64,000 bases of DNA from Albugo candida (GCA_905220665.1 CAJNAR010000014.1:62001-126000); one strand, 5' to 3'. Positions 1-11,314 are shown, numbered from the stretch's first letter. Program-made: numbers and translations. Notes: generated from the letters alone by a model not told the origin.

Positions 1-102
1 TCTGCTTCTTGTAATTATCCGCCCACCACAACAATTCCAAATTACTGGCACGTTCTCAGTGAGGATTTTGGGAGGTCAAGTCATTCGGGGAGGGACGGGA
101 AT

Positions 103-801
103 ATGGACTCAAGCTTTGCGGTGAAAGCACAAGCTGGAAATGATCTACCGACAATTCATAGAACTGGTATGAACGAGAGTCGAGACAATGATTTGGACAC
201 AAACAAGACAGTGTCATGTCGATGCAGTGGAGGCTGCCGAAACGGTAGATGTGCATGCGTGAGGGAGAATGGAATGTGCTCTTCAGCATGTCGATGTACA
301 TCATGTCAAAATCCTTTTTCCATCGTCAAATCCGTCGGTGCAAATATGGAAATTCTGAAGAATGATAGCTGCTTCATGCAGAACGCATGCAAAGGCCGTA
401 TAATGAAATCACGCTTACAGGAGTTTCTCACGCTCACCTGCTGCAATCGCCAAATTCGGGTCAAGGAATGTCTGCACGGATACACATGCATGGATTGTAC
501 GTCTTCTTTTGCTCCGAAAAACAAGCTGGAGTATCATTACACCTTTTCCTGGTGCACAAACAGACTTTTGCAAGCCATGAAGACTCCTCGACGGCACTGT
601 GACATTTGCAAGCGATGTACAGACCACCGAGATCAGCATTGCAACGATTGCAATAGGTGCTACTTTGCAGGGGTTACTGGAGAACTGCCTTGTTCTTGTC
701 AAGGCTATCAAAATAAGAGCAATCAGATTGAAACAGAAGCAATTGCTTTCGATCACGTCGTAGCCTCAGCTGAAGAAGAGAACGAATGCACAATTATGTA
801 G
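103..801 (+). CDS. Cys-rich protein with CXC (tesmin/TSO1-like) domain
   Basis: Single-exon 232-aa protein with an in-frame ATG and TAG stop. Residues about 38-71 form a dense CXC-type cysteine block (CRC..C..GRCACV...C..ACRCTSC), as in tesmin/TSO1-like CXC domains, which bind zinc and often DNA. A second cluster, about residues 164-188, is a run of CxxC pairs (HCDICKRC ... HCNDCNRC) that probably forms another zinc site. There is no signal peptide, so a nuclear or cytoplasmic DNA- or zinc-binding role is inferred. Classical TSO1/LIN54 proteins carry two CXC repeats; here there is one recognisable repeat plus a different Cys cluster, so family membership is only at domain level. It is convergent with the permease gene downstream, with 44 bp between them. 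Confidence 0.75.
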   Translation: MDSSFAVKAQAGNDLPTIHRTGMNESRDNDLDTNKTVSCRCSGGCRNGRCACVRENGMCSSACRCTSCQNPFSIVKSVGANMEILKNDSCFMQNACKGRIMKSRLQEFLTLTCCNRQIRVKECLHGYTCMDCTSSFAPKNKLEYHYTFSWCTNRLLQAMKTPRRHCDICKRCTDHRDQHCNDCNRCYFAGVTGELPCSCQGYQNKSNQIETEAIAFDHVVASAEEENECTIM

Positions 802-845
802 TGGTCACAACGCATGGATTATGTGTAATACACTAAAAACCACAG

Positions 846-2465
846 CTATGGGCTATCCTTACAAATCCTCTCGTGTGTGTATTTCAAATCGATGCTGTGC
901 GTGACGACTGGGACATATTGATGGTATGGATACTTGGTTTGTAAGCGATACATGATCACTCCGGCAAGAAGAACAACTGAATTGATCCAGAAACTGGTCC
1001 ACGTTTTGAAAAGCTCATTAAGAAGGATAAATACTCCAACCGAAAATGGCAATGTCATCACAACTAAGAGCGCGTTATTTGACAGATTGATGCGATATGG
1101 ACGCTCCAATTGTGGATGTGAGAATCGCATCCGTACTGCAGCACACATTTCCACGAGCGATGCCAATGCTGAGTAAAAGTTGTCAATGCCTTGGATAGCA
1201 TCAAAATCAAAAAACCCCAGTCCGATAATCATACAAAATGACAAGAGGATGGCACGACGAGGAGCTCCACTTCTTTCATCTCGCCTACAACAAATACTCA
1301 GTCACCTTGCTCGGATCACTTTTAAAACAATTGATCTACTGAGCAAAGAAGGGAGGTGCTAATCCAGAATCAGCCATTCCTGCCAGTTGGAATCCGTCTT
1401 TGGTCATTTCTGCCACATAAAGTCCCAAATTCCCAAACAATGATGAAGTGAGAACCCACACACTTAGCCAAGTTCCCCCGATGGCTTGTGCAATGACAGT
1501 GTACGATCCATCTGTCCATTCAGCGAAATGAGGCTTATCCACGCCTGATATTGCCAGGAAAGGAATCACGTATCTAGAAGGAAAAGCTTATCAATCGATA
1601 CGACGACCACTTTGGTACCCACGTGACAGCAATCATAAGCACAGTCAGCATCATCGCACGCGGGTAAGTGGTCCGAGGAGACTTGATTTCTCCAGCGTAG
1701 GCCCCAGCTGCGTCAAAACCGCTATAGTTCCAGTACAATGAGCTCAACAGCCTTCCCCAATCTCTCTACTCTATCGTCAAAATCGTTCGGAAAGTGATTT
1801 CTCTGTGGGCTACTTACATTCTGAGACACAACATACCAATTGCCAATTCGGATCTGAGGCAAACTGAATGCAACAAGCACGGAAAATGGCAAGAAAACCA
1901 TAAAACACATGATCAGTAATGTATGTCCAACGAGTTTAATACTGGAGAGCGTCGGTAACATGAATAAGAATGCAAACGCACTCCGAGCAAGAAAGCGACC
2001 CAAGCCAAAGTACGAGTCGTAAGCACCGGCAACGACTGCTTCTATGACAACACTGGAGCGTGAAAAAGTATCAGCTTAAAGAAATCCCAAACCTGTCCCA
2101 GTCATTCGATTGTTGGAAAGAATCATTAGAGTGTCGACGATCAAGCAAGGGTAAATGGCATTATCAATAACACCAGAAATCCACGACCAAAAACCAACTT
2201 GGAAGCCCATACTCTTCCCGAACGCCACACCAACCCATTTACAGAAGCTTCCATCCGTCGGAAATGCGGTGAATAGCTCTGCAAATGTCAACGACACGGG
2301 CAAGCACCATACCCAAGGGAACACAATCACTGCAATTATCCCAATCAGTGGACCGCACGACGCAATGATCGGCTCGCTTCCCCAAGGGCCACCGCTCACA
2401 TTGAAGTATGTGATCAATGCAACCGATAAAATGCCGAGCTGTCGATGTGCATGTGCACCTGTCAT
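846..2465 (-). CDS. APC-superfamily amino acid/polyamine permease, five exons
   Basis: Spliced minus-strand gene. Exons: 2465-2093, 2041-1818, 1765-1623, 1573-1340 and 1284-846; introns are 49-55 nt, GT..TAG. The joined length is 1413 nt, which closes in frame as 470 aa. Exon 1 carries the APC signature region (TYFNVSGGPWGSE, then FAELFTAFP). Exons 2-3 join to a segment like the polyamine/LAT permease motif W....LYWNYSGFDAAGAYAGE. Later exons carry a PPFFAQR..SGAPRRA loop and hydrophobic helices. It should be an integral membrane transporter of amino acids or polyamines; the substrate cannot be read from sequence. The chosen ATG follows a stop codon in the upstream sequence. Single-exon reading would break the gene into five false ORFs. 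Confidence 0.88.
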
Positions 2466-2755
2466 CGAGACAATCGGTCGATTTTTCGACTTTTTGCTTA
2501 TACCATAGGTGTATACGTAGTATACTGATATACACGCGAAGTGGATGAGACTCGAGGATTCGAGAAAGACGAGAGCCTGGACAAGAAAGCTCTGGTAAAA
2601 CGACTATGATGGATCGCTACTATTTTAGTCATACTGTGATAGCTAGCTTATCCGAGTTAAAAAAAGAAAAATTCCTGTCCCAGAGTTAAAAGTGATACGC
2701 TCCGATTGGAAATGAGCTTTTGAATTGCAACGTGTTTACATTTACACTGAAATTG

Positions 2756-4459
2756 ATGTTCTCTATCTCAGTCAATTTTCGATCCAAAAAAGTTCTGCAC
2801 GGGTTGTTTTGCCTTGGGATCGCCGCTTTTGCTCTATGCCTGTTACTATTCAACATACGACTGGATGAGCACGTGACTCCTGCTAATCTGGCAGGGTTTC
2901 AGACGCTGTACATCCCGTTTTTTGGAAATAAGGCGTTTTCGAGTAAAGTATCTGATACCTGGCTAACGTTACCAAAGAAACTATCTCCGGTAAAAAAATC
3001 CGTGCAAGAGAGGTGGAAGGAGTTGGGCAATTTGTCCGACTACGAATGCGTGGCGTGGCGCCAGACGCAAAAGTGCACACCGGACGGTTTATTAGAACCA
3101 AAATATAACTCGAGTTGTGACAACTCCATTTCACGCGGGGTCTCGGGATACTGTGAGATTCGACACCGTGGGAGTGGAACGATACTCCGAGTTTTAGAAA
3201 TGCATTGTAGATCTCTTCGCATTCGGGTCAAAATTAAATGTTCTGACTTTAAGCTGTACCTTGGCTACGGACCTTCAGCTTTGAAGTATGTTCATGATAC
3301 TCCGAAGAATGGTTTTGGTATGTGCGCGACTTTACAAGATGGTGGAATCATGAGGGGTACGGAAAAACGGGAAAATACAACTGAAACAGTCACACATCCT
3401 CGCGATGGAATCGCTATCGTTATTCACGGCCGTGTGTTGGAAAGTGTGTATGCTTCTGTGCGGTCACTTCGCTTGATGGGTTGTGAATTGCCAATCGAAC
3501 TTTGGTACAAACCACAAGAGCTCGATCCTGCCGTGCATCCCATCTTGGTCAAATTGCTAAAGACAGGTCTGGTAGCTAATATCACCATCCGGGCAATTGA
3601 GGATCAACGCTTTAAGCGATTTTATACAAAATTTTACGCTGTGTACTATAGTAATTTCCAGCGCGTCTTACTGTTGGACGCAGACAACTTTGCTGTTCGT
3701 GATCCAACTTATTTATTTAAGTCTGATATTTTCGGAAGGACAGGTGCTATTTTTTGGCCCGACTTTTGGCATTCCCGAAAGTCGATTTTCAATATTCATC
3801 CTGAGAGTTTTGTGTGGGACGTACTGGATCTCGATTATGTGGATATGTTTGAGCAAGAAAGCGGGCAAGTGCTAATCGATCGTTGTCGTCATCACCGACC
3901 ATTGGACACACTGATGTATTATGGTCTCCACGCACACGTATTAGAAAAAACAAGAATTGTTTGGGGGGACAAAGATTTGTTTCGATTTGCATGGATGAAA
4001 TCCAACAGCACGTTTTATATGATCAAGAGGCCTCCGGGATCAGCTGGATTGAAGTTAAGCGATCATGATTTGTTCTGTGGAGTCACAATCGTACAATACG
4101 ATATGCATAATGAAATTCTCTTCTTACATCGCAACCAAGAAAAGTTCTCTCCGAAGAAATATGGGTATATATGGCATCACATTCAAGAATTTCACCCCAC
4201 AAAACTAGGGGCATCTCTTGCTGATTACATTGTACGTGGTGCCAACGGAGGAAAATACTATCCTCAATTTCGGCGTTGTTTTGGGAAAGATGCTGATTAC
4301 AAAGGAATATTCACAGTCAAATCTATCCGTCAGTATCATTTTGCTGGTCTGGAGAACCAGCTTATCGACTTTCTGCTCGAGATCATACCAAATACGACTT
4401 TAGTACCGCATGATTCACGACAAAGAGGTCAAATTAGATCTGAAAAGCGCGATTCTTGA
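2756..4459 (+). CDS. putative alpha-mannosyltransferase (Mannosyl_trans3-like), type II membrane protein
   Basis: The 567-aa protein begins at the first in-frame ATG; the open frame extends 12 codons further upstream only through a TTG. An N-terminal hydrophobic segment (GLFCLGIAAFALCLLLF) after a short basic stretch is a signal anchor, so the enzyme should face the Golgi lumen. The catalytic half has a GT-like core with a DxD-type motif (LLLDADNFAVRDP, about residue 306), which binds metal and nucleotide sugar. The region IFWPDFWHSRKS and the downstream DTLMYYGLHAH and W.DKDLFRFAW blocks match the fungal/oomycete MNN1-like Mannosyl_trans3 family. Substrate and linkage are inferred from family only. 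Confidence 0.82.
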   Translation: MFSISVNFRSKKVLHGLFCLGIAAFALCLLLFNIRLDEHVTPANLAGFQTLYIPFFGNKAFSSKVSDTWLTLPKKLSPVKKSVQERWKELGNLSDYECVAWRQTQKCTPDGLLEPKYNSSCDNSISRGVSGYCEIRHRGSGTILRVLEMHCRSLRIRVKIKCSDFKLYLGYGPSALKYVHDTPKNGFGMCATLQDGGIMRGTEKRENTTETVTHPRDGIAIVIHGRVLESVYASVRSLRLMGCELPIELWYKPQELDPAVHPILVKLLKTGLVANITIRAIEDQRFKRFYTKFYAVYYSNFQRVLLLDADNFAVRDPTYLFKSDIFGRTGAIFWPDFWHSRKSIFNIHPESFVWDVLDLDYVDMFEQESGQVLIDRCRHHRPLDTLMYYGLHAHVLEKTRIVWGDKDLFRFAWMKSNSTFYMIKRPPGSAGLKLSDHDLFCGVTIVQYDMHNEILFLHRNQEKFSPKKYGYIWHHIQEFHPTKLGASLADYIVRGANGGKYYPQFRRCFGKDADYKGIFTVKSIRQYHFAGLENQLIDFLLEIIPNTTLVPHDSRQRGQIRSEKRDS

Positions 4460-4840
4460 GAAGGACTCATCGTGGAATTTTAAAAAGCCGAATGAATGCA
4501 TTCCATTTGATAATAGAAAAAAATCGACGATAGAAGCGTAAAGCCAAAATTCGTGGAAATTTTGAATTCTGTATTTCTCATCAACTTTGTTCCCACTTGT
4601 ATTGACAATGTCGTTCAAATTTATCTACTTTCAAAAGGTACATAAGATCCATCCGCCCATTACCAATGAGTCGCAATAAGCCATCCAGTTGAAGATGTTT
4701 AAATCGCTAGAATTAGACAAAGTAACTTCTCTAGTTGCCTAAGCTATCTTGGTTGCAGGTGTCTGTATACTAAAATCAGACTAACTGACTTCTCTGGTTG
4801 CCTATTCAACAATAAATAACATACATACATACTAGAGAAT
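4460..4840. other. intergenic, AT-rich, no gene seen
   Basis: This is 3' flanking DNA of the mannosyltransferase gene. Open frames here are short and lack family signatures. Short simple-sequence (CATA) runs appear just before the minisatellite. Confidence 0.5.
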
Positions 4841-5035
4841 ATGGGGATTTTATACCACTTTTTTCAAAACTATGGTTTATATACCAAAAGTTTCAAAAAT
4901 ATGGTATTTATACCAAACGTTTAAACAATATGGATTATATACCAAAACTTAAAAAAATATGGTTTTTATATCAAGAGTTAAAAAAATATGGATTATATAC
5001 CAAAAGTTGAAAAAATATGGTTTATATACCAAAAT
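4841..5035. repeat. 29-bp AT-rich minisatellite, about 6.7 copies
   Basis: There are seven consecutive units starting ATGG. Five are exactly 29 bp, the first is 31 bp and the last is partial. The unit consensus is ATGG(T/A)TTATATACCAAA followed by a poly-A-like tail. The core GGTTTATATACC is a near-palindrome, so each unit could form a small hairpin. Copies differ at scattered positions, so the array is not freshly amplified. Confidence 0.92.
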
Positions 5036-5825
5036 GAATATTACACGGGCTAAATTGAAAAAAAAATGAAAATACATCAAAAAGTCTGAAGTTTACACAT
5101 TCTTAAGTGCTATATCGTTAGAATATTCACATCTGGCGACTATGACGACTGCCAGCAACGACGTATACGTTGGTGAGACACAAGAGTCAAGTGACGGCTG
5201 TTCACCAGGGGACTGGGCATACGGGCGTGCATACTTCTACTATGTACATTACATGAATCAAGCATTGACTTGTTGCTTCAGTCTCTTTCAATCCAGTCAT
5301 AGATCGAATCGGAGTGCGCATACTTTCTTGTGCACTACCGCTAAATGATTACGCATGGTCGATGCATTTAAAAAGTTCCAGAGCTATCACATTTGTCCAT
5401 TATAGCCTAATCTTGCGAGAACTCCATGCAACGCTTGTTGCCGCTGATTCTTGATCACTCACCTGATTACCGACATTGTTACACGTGATCAAGATGCTTC
5501 CAATTGCCATTTCATTTCTTCTTTGTGAGCCTTGATGCATCGTGTACGGTGTCTTGAGTCCATTATAACAGTTGGGTTTTCACATCGGCTTCAATGGGAT
5601 CTGGTTTTTCATCAACAAACCATTGCATAAGCCCCGGATTTTAGGACCGAAGCTAATCACCCCAAAATTGAGTATAATGTCAGTTTATGCATCGATACGT
5701 GTGCCAAGCACAGTTAATCGGTTTGAAACTCGATGGTCAGTCAAGTGGTTCTATATAACAGCTTTGAAATGTATTCTTTGGTACCACAATTGTCAAGCAA
5801 TGGGTAGCATACCTGGCGACTGTTA
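5036..5825. other. intergenic, no supported gene
   Basis: A 68-codon ATG frame at 5142-5348 and an 84-codon frame at 5572-5826 are open, but neither shows recognisable domains or a conserved context. The second runs directly into the DIM1 relic. Confidence 0.4.
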
Positions 5826-6186
5826 GAGTGTTCGTGTTTTGGTCATACATGACCACGATTCCGCTTACATGCAAATGAACGAAGTATTGGGTGCTCTTGT
5901 AGAAGATGGCGTTAACATCACCGAAGTAACAGATTTTGATGCGATGTTTGGCGATATTGTGCTGGCAAGTGAGCGAAAATGGTTCCATTTCAGGAAATTT
6001 CCAAAACTGACAAATTCTATCCAATCGCTCAGACAAAGTACCAAGTGCGACTAGAAATCTAAAGCATATTCTGAAGTCCTTCCAAAAGTTGAGTGTAGAT
6101 CCATCTACAGTGATGTTCTTTTCTCGAAGCAAACACATCGTCCTCGAGTTGAGCCCTGGGAGTAACAACGAAATCAACTGGATTTG
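5826..6186 (+). pseudogene. relic of DIM1 (U5 snRNP 15-kDa protein) gene
   Basis: The conceptual peptide matches the intact DIM1 genes at 10.8 and 29.7 kb in two blocks. The first block (about 5828-5965) corresponds to the VVVIRFGHDHDSTCMQMDEV region through ITEV.DF. The second (about 6098-6186) corresponds to TVMFFxRxKHI through GxNNxINW. The start region is eroded. A deletion removes the codons for the KNFAVIYVVD segment, and about 130 bp of unrelated sequence interrupts the middle. It is a non-functional old copy outside the inverted repeat. Confidence 0.82.
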
Positions 6187-8472
6187 AAAAAAAAAACGAT
6201 CAACATTGAGAACATTTGCTTTCAATACGCTAGCGACCCCTTTTGCAAGACATCGAACGGCGCTATCGTTTACTCTTCATTAATTCTTCGCGCTCGTTAT
6301 GATCCAAGTGTTATATTCCTCCCATTATCAGATATGCCCATATCGCGAGCAAACGGAGAAGTTGGAAAGAATAGCAACCGCTTCGAAATCATTCAATTTG
6401 GCTACAATGTAAGTACTTTCAGTCCTTACATGAAATTTGGCTATTCCTTGTAACGAGTATCCGTGTCTTCGATGGATCATTTTCTTTTTCGTATCCGCAA
6501 TAAAGCTGAATACAGTACCTCGAAATACCGATCATGCCTGATTGAGGTCTATAAATTCAACTTGGCATGCTGGAAGCAGAATCAAGCTGACTTTATTTGC
6601 TAGGTAACAAAAAAAAAGGCGTGCTAATCGGTTAACAATGCACTGACCGGATGGATGCCAGCGTTTGGTTGCCACCCAGCCATAACTTTTAAACAAAAGC
6701 AAAAGTTACAGGCGACAGTAGTTACAACGTACTTCCGAACACTTACTACTGTAAAGCCGTTGTTGTGGCAACCAGATATGGAAGCACAACCAATAAGAAG
6801 TGGCACGTGCGAACCTCACTCGCTAGTGTTATATTGACCACTCCATCCTTTTGAGTGCTTTCAGGTAGTGAATCGGCATCAACACCCCTTCTCCGGTGAA
6901 TTTTCACAAAAACCAACAAAGAACCTAGGTGTCATATGCCATATGACCAACACGACTAAGTAGAGTCAGAATAGTCTCATTCAATAGTTTTGGCAATGTC
7001 AGATCGACCGGGACGAAATCATCAAAGAGTCAAAAATATCAAAGTGAAAGTGAATTTGGAGGAGAAACATGCAGAAATATCTTATTTTATTGCACGGAGA
7101 CATGAGACGATATGAATCATCGTGCGCTTTCACTCTTCTTTTTGAATAATTGTCAAGCTTCGTGCTGGCTATCATTTGTCGAACCTGATTGAAAGGACTA
7201 CAACACCATACCATGAAAAGGACTCAACATTGTGATTTAAATGGAAGTATCCCAAAATCATACTTTCACGCATGCGGTACGAGATTGCACACGCCTTTGT
7301 TTGTATGATTCTGATGCAATACTCTGTACCAATGCAGTAACAGGTCACAATCTACATGTACGTGTCGATGGCACATGTTCAAAAAGTACAGAAGCATGAT
7401 TAGAAGGGCGAACAGCTAGTTGGCGCGTTTTTTTCGTGCAATGAATAGGCAATCACTCGCGCAAAGATAGACGTTTTGATACATACATCTACAAGAGTAA
7501 CTAGCTGGACTACTTGACTACTCGAGTAAATGAGCCTAAAGTCTTGATATGACCGCAACAAGGCACGAGGAACTAGCGCAGATTGAGTTGCTTCACAACG
7601 CTACACATAGCATCGTGCACGAAGATTGCGCTAACCGCTCTTGCGCTGATTCTATCTAGCAGAACGAGAAACTTTAATTGATTTTGCTTGCATTTTGATC
7701 GTACACATTTTGTTTCCTTGATGATCCCGCTGTTGCGTAATCTTGCAACAGCTTTGTATTTAGATTGTCTTGTTTCTCGCGCCCATGCGGTAGTTCATCA
7801 TTGAATGTTTCAAATTCTTACTTTGATGCTCCATTAAATAATTTGGATGCAAGTACTTGCTACGAGTGTTTCTTGCGACCGAGGACAAGACTTTCCTTCG
7901 TTTATCGGGGTGCAACCAACCAAAAGAACATACGAAAAGCTTGATAGATGATGATCTACCGAACTTGAACTAGTCTACCTGTTTTCGTATAAGGGTTCCT
8001 TCCACTTGAAAGCTTGGACGTAGAAGAAGTCCCGCAGAGACATCCTTGTTTATATTCGGATGAGTCATCATGCAATGAATGCCTTTCCTGGGCGTAATCT
8101 AACAAACCTCTGATATCGTCATATCTGGTTATAATGTTGATGAAAATGTGCGCCACGTAAGATTCCATCCCTTCCTTTACATCCATGGTGATCCATTTTG
8201 ATCTTGTATGTATACGTGTAGACAATTTGACAGAGGTGATACCAGTCGATGATGATCGATTGTGTAATTTCAATGGTATTCAAATTACCCCAACTCATTG
8301 CGGATGATAAATAGTGAGGTGGCCAGAATAGACGAGGAAGTCTTGCTCAATGCCACATGTCAGATGGAATTCTAATTGTTATATGATAAAGCAAGTAAGG
8401 CATACTTTTGTATTCATCTGGAGCTTTTTTCAGTATGGAAGTAGTGGGAAAAGCAAGTCGTTCCTCAACAGC
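6187..8472. other. 2.3-kb gene-poor stretch
   Basis: I see only short frames (none over about 105 codons) with no domain signatures, and no RNA genes. The flanking relics make this likely decayed coding or accessory DNA, but I could not align it to anything else in the window. Confidence 0.4.
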
Positions 8473-9433
8473 ATGTTTCCAAAATTTCATGCGGGAGCGA
8501 TGATAAAATATCCATCACTGAAACCTGCATTGCAAGCTCTGGCCCAAATACCGATGGCGTGATGGTATACGGATCAAAAAGGCAATATCCCTTAACTTGA
8601 AGTGTACCTGGACGTTTGTGATTCTGTGTACAATGATTTCAACAAGACGTTGGATTGCTTGTCACTAAAACCCATCAGGTCTGATTTCGATGAAAAAGTG
8701 ATTATAGTTTATGGGCTACCGAACGAGGACTGCAAAGACAAGCTTTCACCATTTGGAAGCAATAAGAATGCTGAAGGTTACAAGGCGTTTATACAGAATT
8801 TGATGGATGGCAATGTGAATAAAACGAAGGTCGTCTATATACTGGAGCCTGACGCTATTGGCTTACTTGCTGTCGACGGGTATGCCGCAAAAGCTCAGTA
8901 TGAAAAAAATCTGGCTACGGCTATTGACCTGCTGGTCAGTGATCAGTGACGCCCAATCAGTAGCAAAAATTGTAAAAGGTGTTGATCCGGACCAAAAGTG
9001 TACTGGAATCGCTCTGAACACGGCAAATCACCGCAGCGTTGAAGAGATGCATACATACTGCGAGCGATATCGAAAAGCCATAGGACGAGACGTTCAGTGC
9101 ATCATTGATACTTCACGGAACAATCTTCCGCGGTCGCCTAAAGAAGAATGGTGCAACTATAAGAAGGCTGGTATTGGTCGCCTACCAACTAAAAAAGTCA
9201 AGTACAATGATACCTATGCTTATTCGTAAACTAAAATCGCAGAAGAAAGTGATGGAGAATGTACTGGCAGAACATCGGATGCATTGCCAAGAGGGCCACC
9301 TGCAGGAGATTTTTTTGCTCAACCCTTAGTCAATTTGTGGAACAATGGAATCTATGTCACTAAATTCAAGTATCCTGAAGTATCTCTAACGAACCCTTGG
9401 ACTTCTCCCAAAACAGGAGAGAGGTGCTATTAA
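8473..9433 (+). pseudogene. GH6-family cellulase (cellobiohydrolase-like) pseudogene
   Basis: GH6 motifs occur in the correct order: YPSLKPAL...QIPMA, VIIVYGLPNEDC (the segment that holds the catalytic Asp in GH6 enzymes), VVYILEPDAIGLL, CIIDTSRNNLP...EWCN, and SDGECTGRTSDALPRGPPAGDFF. The frame is broken by in-frame TGA at 8560-8562, TAA at 8593-8595 and TAA near 9227, plus one frame change near 8945. The signal-peptide end is not recognisable. Living GH6 enzymes cleave cellulose chains; this copy cannot make a full protein. The retained motif spacing suggests fairly recent loss. Confidence 0.88.
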
Positions 9434-10229
9434 GGTTTTGTGTGAAAGGGAAACGATGTCATCGTAATCCTGGTGCGCAATCAGGTCATTTTGCTTGAAA
9501 TACATCACATTTTTCGCTTTAGCCTTTTTCAGTTAAGACTGACCCTACTTCGAAAAGCAAGCAACGATCGAGCCTGTGGGACCTCCGCACCCTATCGTTT
9601 GCCGATACTTTGTCGATATACATCGTAACTTCGTGCTCCATCCAACGCTTCGTCTTGCTCAGTTCTTTGAGTCAAAACGAAGAGGTAAGATCTTGTGCTC
9701 GATCATAGTAGGCAGAGTAGTTTGATAAGCTACAGGAAATAAGAAGAACATACAGGCTTCACTGCCTTTTAGTCCTGCAGCAGTGAGTACTTCACACTTG
9801 GGATGCTATTTCCAGTCGAGATCAAAAATCAGTTACCACAATGGGTGTAGCGGTTGCGTAGCTGCTCGTCACAAGCCGATATGTTGTTGTATTACGACTA
9901 AAATAATAGATCGTGTGGATAAATCGATTGACCGCCTTAGACAAATACGGCATCCCAAAGGTATGTTGTATCATGTTATTATTCTTGGAAATGCGATAGT
10001 CACGTGGTTAATTGCCTGATGAGATTGATAAAATGTTGGGGTCGCTCGAATTAATTGAGACCGTAGCTTTACACATAACATGAGAAAGAAGACGAATCCT
10101 TCGAGTGCGGTCTTCTGTCAACGCTCGTGACTATGCATGATAGCCATCGATACCATCAGCGTTTTCGACCACGCATCTATTCATTCATCTGTTGTTTCAG
10201 CAGCATATTCAGATTCTAACAACCGAAGT
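9434..10229. other. intergenic, no supported gene
   Basis: Only short frames are present. A short WDLRTL-like reading near 9575-9595 resembles a WD40 blade, but it is too short to call. Confidence 0.4.
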
Positions 10230-10445
10230 TTCATCGAGTCTATTCGATGACTTCTATCTCACTATTTTCCTCAAATAGCACACTTATGGTCTTTTCGGCT
10301 CAAGTGCATCCACTTGTCATAATGTGAATTTTGTATCGGCCCTTTTTCAAAGCGCTCCTTCTTCTTCATTACCGCGGACTTCTCCTTCGCAGTAAATGTC
10401 ACTATCTCAATCATACCCTTCGTATCTTCGCACCACTACGTTGAA
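10230..10445 (-). pseudogene. relic of the secreted Cys-rich protein gene
   Basis: The reverse-strand translation aligns with the C-terminal third of the 230-aa secreted proteins encoded at 13.5-14.2 and 26.7-27.4 kb. The string DTKGMIEIVTFTAKEK is colinear with DTNNVVYGMTFTS.DK, and the Ser-Glu-Ile tail near 10,250 also matches. The plus-strand text TTCTATCTCACTAT and the bases after it mirror the 3' end of the intact gene. No signal peptide or Cys block survives. It is a third, strongly decayed copy just outside the left arm of the inverted repeat. Confidence 0.65.
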
Positions 10446-10829
10446 TTCCATTCAAATTCCTACCCTGTAAAGAGTTTTTGCTTGAGTATCCATGCAGCAT
10501 CGGAGTGTCCTGATGGAAGTACGTTACGAATTTGGTATCAAAGTCGTCCTTCTAGCGATTCTGAGTAGAATGGTAAAAATCATACTCAACAAGTTATGGG
10601 TATCTTTGTGAAGAAAAAGATTCATGCGGAATGCAACAACTTGTTTAAGCCTAACTGGAAGCACTTCCTTAGACTGCTGCAGATATTTTGCGGTCATGCA
10701 AAATACCACAACGGCAACTTGACGGCAATTCCTGACTGTAAGTACAGCGAAATGCTATGGACAAGCCCGTTCGTGAAGTTGGTGTGAAGAACACGAAAGT
10801 GGCAACTGATCGTATTCAATAGCGTTGCG

Positions 10830-11258
10830 ATGTCTTATTTGTTGCCACATTTATCGAGTGGGTGGGCAGTGGATCAGGCAATTTTGAGTGAAAGTGGTCG
10901 CGTTGTGGTTATACGATTCGGTCATGACCACGATTCGACTTGTATGCAAATGGACGAAGTATTAAGCGGTATTGCCGAAGATGTTAAGAACTTTGCTGTG
11001 ATTTATGTCGTTGATATCACTGAAGTACCGGATTTCAATACGATGTATGAATTGTACGACCCCTGTACAGTGATGTTCTTTTTCCGAAATAAACACATTA
11101 TGATCGATTTGGGCACTGGGAATAACAATAAAATCAATTGGGCTTTCAATAACAAACAAGAGATGATCGATATACTCGAAACAGTGTATCGAGGAGCTCG
11201 TAAAGGACGGGGGCTCGTGATATCACCCAAAGATTACTCCACCAAATATCGATATTAG
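10830..11258 (+). CDS. DIM1: DIM1, U5 snRNP 15-kDa thioredoxin-fold splicing protein (left copy)
   Basis: The 142-aa single-exon protein is almost the textbook DIM1/TXNL4A sequence. It has VVVIRFGHD, MDEVL, VDITEVPDFNTMYELYDP, the FFFRNKHIMIDLGTGNNNKINW block and the C-terminal RGARKGRGLVISPKDY. DIM1 is a core component of the U5 and tri-snRNP and is essential in yeasts. Full family length suggests a working gene. Its encoded protein is identical to the copy at 29.3-29.7 kb, although the DNA differs at several silent sites. It is tail-to-tail with the NME7-like gene, 56 bp apart in both arms. Confidence 0.97.
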   Translation: MSYLLPHLSSGWAVDQAILSESGRVVVIRFGHDHDSTCMQMDEVLSGIAEDVKNFAVIYVVDITEVPDFNTMYELYDPCTVMFFFRNKHIMIDLGTGNNNKINWAFNNKQEMIDILETVYRGARKGRGLVISPKDYSTKYRY

Positions 11259-11314
11259 AGTTCTCGATAATTGAAAGGATACAAATTGCACTATTGTTAT
11301 CGTTTTAGAGAAAT

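Noticed and set aside
2720..2755. Upstream TTG extension of the mannosyltransferase frame.
   Set aside because: Nuclear eukaryotic genes rarely start at TTG, and the first ATG at 2756 still precedes the signal anchor.
9575..9600. WDLRTL-like reading, possible CDT2 or WD40 relic.
   Set aside because: Only about six residues match and no flanking alignment was found.
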